Shown here one piece after another: positions 63,769-64,000 of a stretch of DNA of 64,000 bases. The first letter of the stretch is position 1. Each line of letters opens with the position of its first letter. Below the pieces are notes generated by a model that saw only the letters and a list, made by a program, of their open reading frames with translations, was not told the origin of the DNA and did not search any database. The stretch comes from Pelomonas caseinilytica (GTDB lineage: Bacteria; Pseudomonadota; Gammaproteobacteria; Burkholderiales; Burkholderiaceae_C), in NCBI RefSeq assembly GCF_021353235.1, contig NZ_JAJTWT010000003.1, forward strand, positions 62,001 through 126,000. Direction: 5' to 3'. The position numbers and the translations under genes were made by a program.

Positions 63769-64000
63769 ATGGCAACCCTCCACGTCGACGTGGTCTCCGC
63801 CGAAGAGCAGATCTTCTCCGGCGAGGCCAAGTTCGTCGCCCTGCCGGGCGAGGGCGGCGAACTCGGCATCCTGCCGCAGCACACGCCGCTGATTACGCGC
63901 ATCAAGCCCGGCGCGGTGCGCATCCAGCGCGCCGACAGCGGCGAGGAAGAATTCGTCTTCGTCGCCGGCGGCATCCTCGAGGTGCAACCGCACCGCGTCA
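63769..64000 (+). CDS. atpC: ATP synthase F1 subunit epsilon, 5' part
   Basis: First 77 codons; the gene runs off the window. It starts [20 protein letters not shown] and continues [20 protein letters not shown], the conserved beta-sandwich start of epsilon. A TAAGGA ribosome site precedes the ATG. Epsilon regulates ATP hydrolysis by F1. Confidence 0.96.
   Translation, partial: MATLHVDVVSAEEQIFSGEAKFVALPGEGGELGILPQHTPLITRIKPGAVRIQRADSGEEEFVFVAGGILEVQPHRV

Overview
The window is very GC-rich, densely packed chromosomal DNA with short gaps and many ATGA/GTGA stop-start overlaps. Gene content points to a betaproteobacterium of the order Burkholderiales, probably the Rubrivivax/Leptothrix/Roseateles/Mitsuaria side. 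The clues are the ATP-grasp GshA of the Acidithiobacillus/betaproteobacterial type, the F1Fo operon layout, Bug-type binding proteins, PEP-CTERM sorting and typical Burkholderiales palindromic intergenic repeats. The taxonomic call is inference. No prophage, IS element, CRISPR array, rRNA or tRNA was recognised.

Layout. 1-4.6 kb: end of a Tad (Flp) pilus locus (secretin RcpA/CpaC, an FHA-TadA fusion ATPase, TadB, TadC, a DUF192 protein). 4.6-7.5 kb: nitrogen-regulated unit (NtrC-like site, sigma54 promoter, TorF-family porin, glnK, amtB, terminator). 7.6-14.5 kb: LysR regulator, DUF1445 protein, MFS carrier and fused 5-oxoprolinase, read as a 5-oxoproline/D-glutamate module. 14.5-19 kb: diguanylate cyclase, gshA, kup. 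19-24.1 kb: TonB receptor divergent from an APC permease and a BenE transporter. 24.1-26.8 kb: gshB and a DUF885 protein. 26.8-29.6 kb: PhzS-like flavin monooxygenase divergent from a MarR regulator and a Bug binding protein. 29.6-36.7 kb: TPR metallopeptidase, FUSC membrane protein and adhC/frmA in an overlapping chain, then a 0.6-kb composite inverted repeat with an attC-like core, then fghA. adhC and fghA form the glutathione-dependent formaldehyde route, and gshA and gshB supply its cofactor.

36.9-39.8 kb: ABC-F ATPase (Uup), small membrane protein, response regulator. 39.85-43.3 kb (minus strand): the least explained region, with a PEP-CTERM exported protein, two related small proteins (DUF6916-like), three tandem phage-tail-collar (Mdp) paralogues and a GNAT acetyltransferase, but no other phage genes. 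43.4-48.1 kb: MocR/GntR regulator divergent from an EamA transporter, then DUF2917, a YgeA-like racemase and an aminotransferase. 48.2-53.1 kb: branched-chain amino acid ABC transporter with a LivM-LivG fusion. 53.1-56.7 kb: GNAT, PhzF, AlaX-like editing protein with a 3' remnant copy, GNAT, SMP-30. 56.7-64 kb: ATP synthase operon atpIBEFHAGDC, with atpC cut by the window end.

The most unusual items are the collar/DUF6916/PEP-CTERM cluster, the attC-like palindrome inside an inverted repeat that splits adhC from fghA, the TPR-gluzincin protein, the FHA-TadA fusion and the LivM-LivG fusion.
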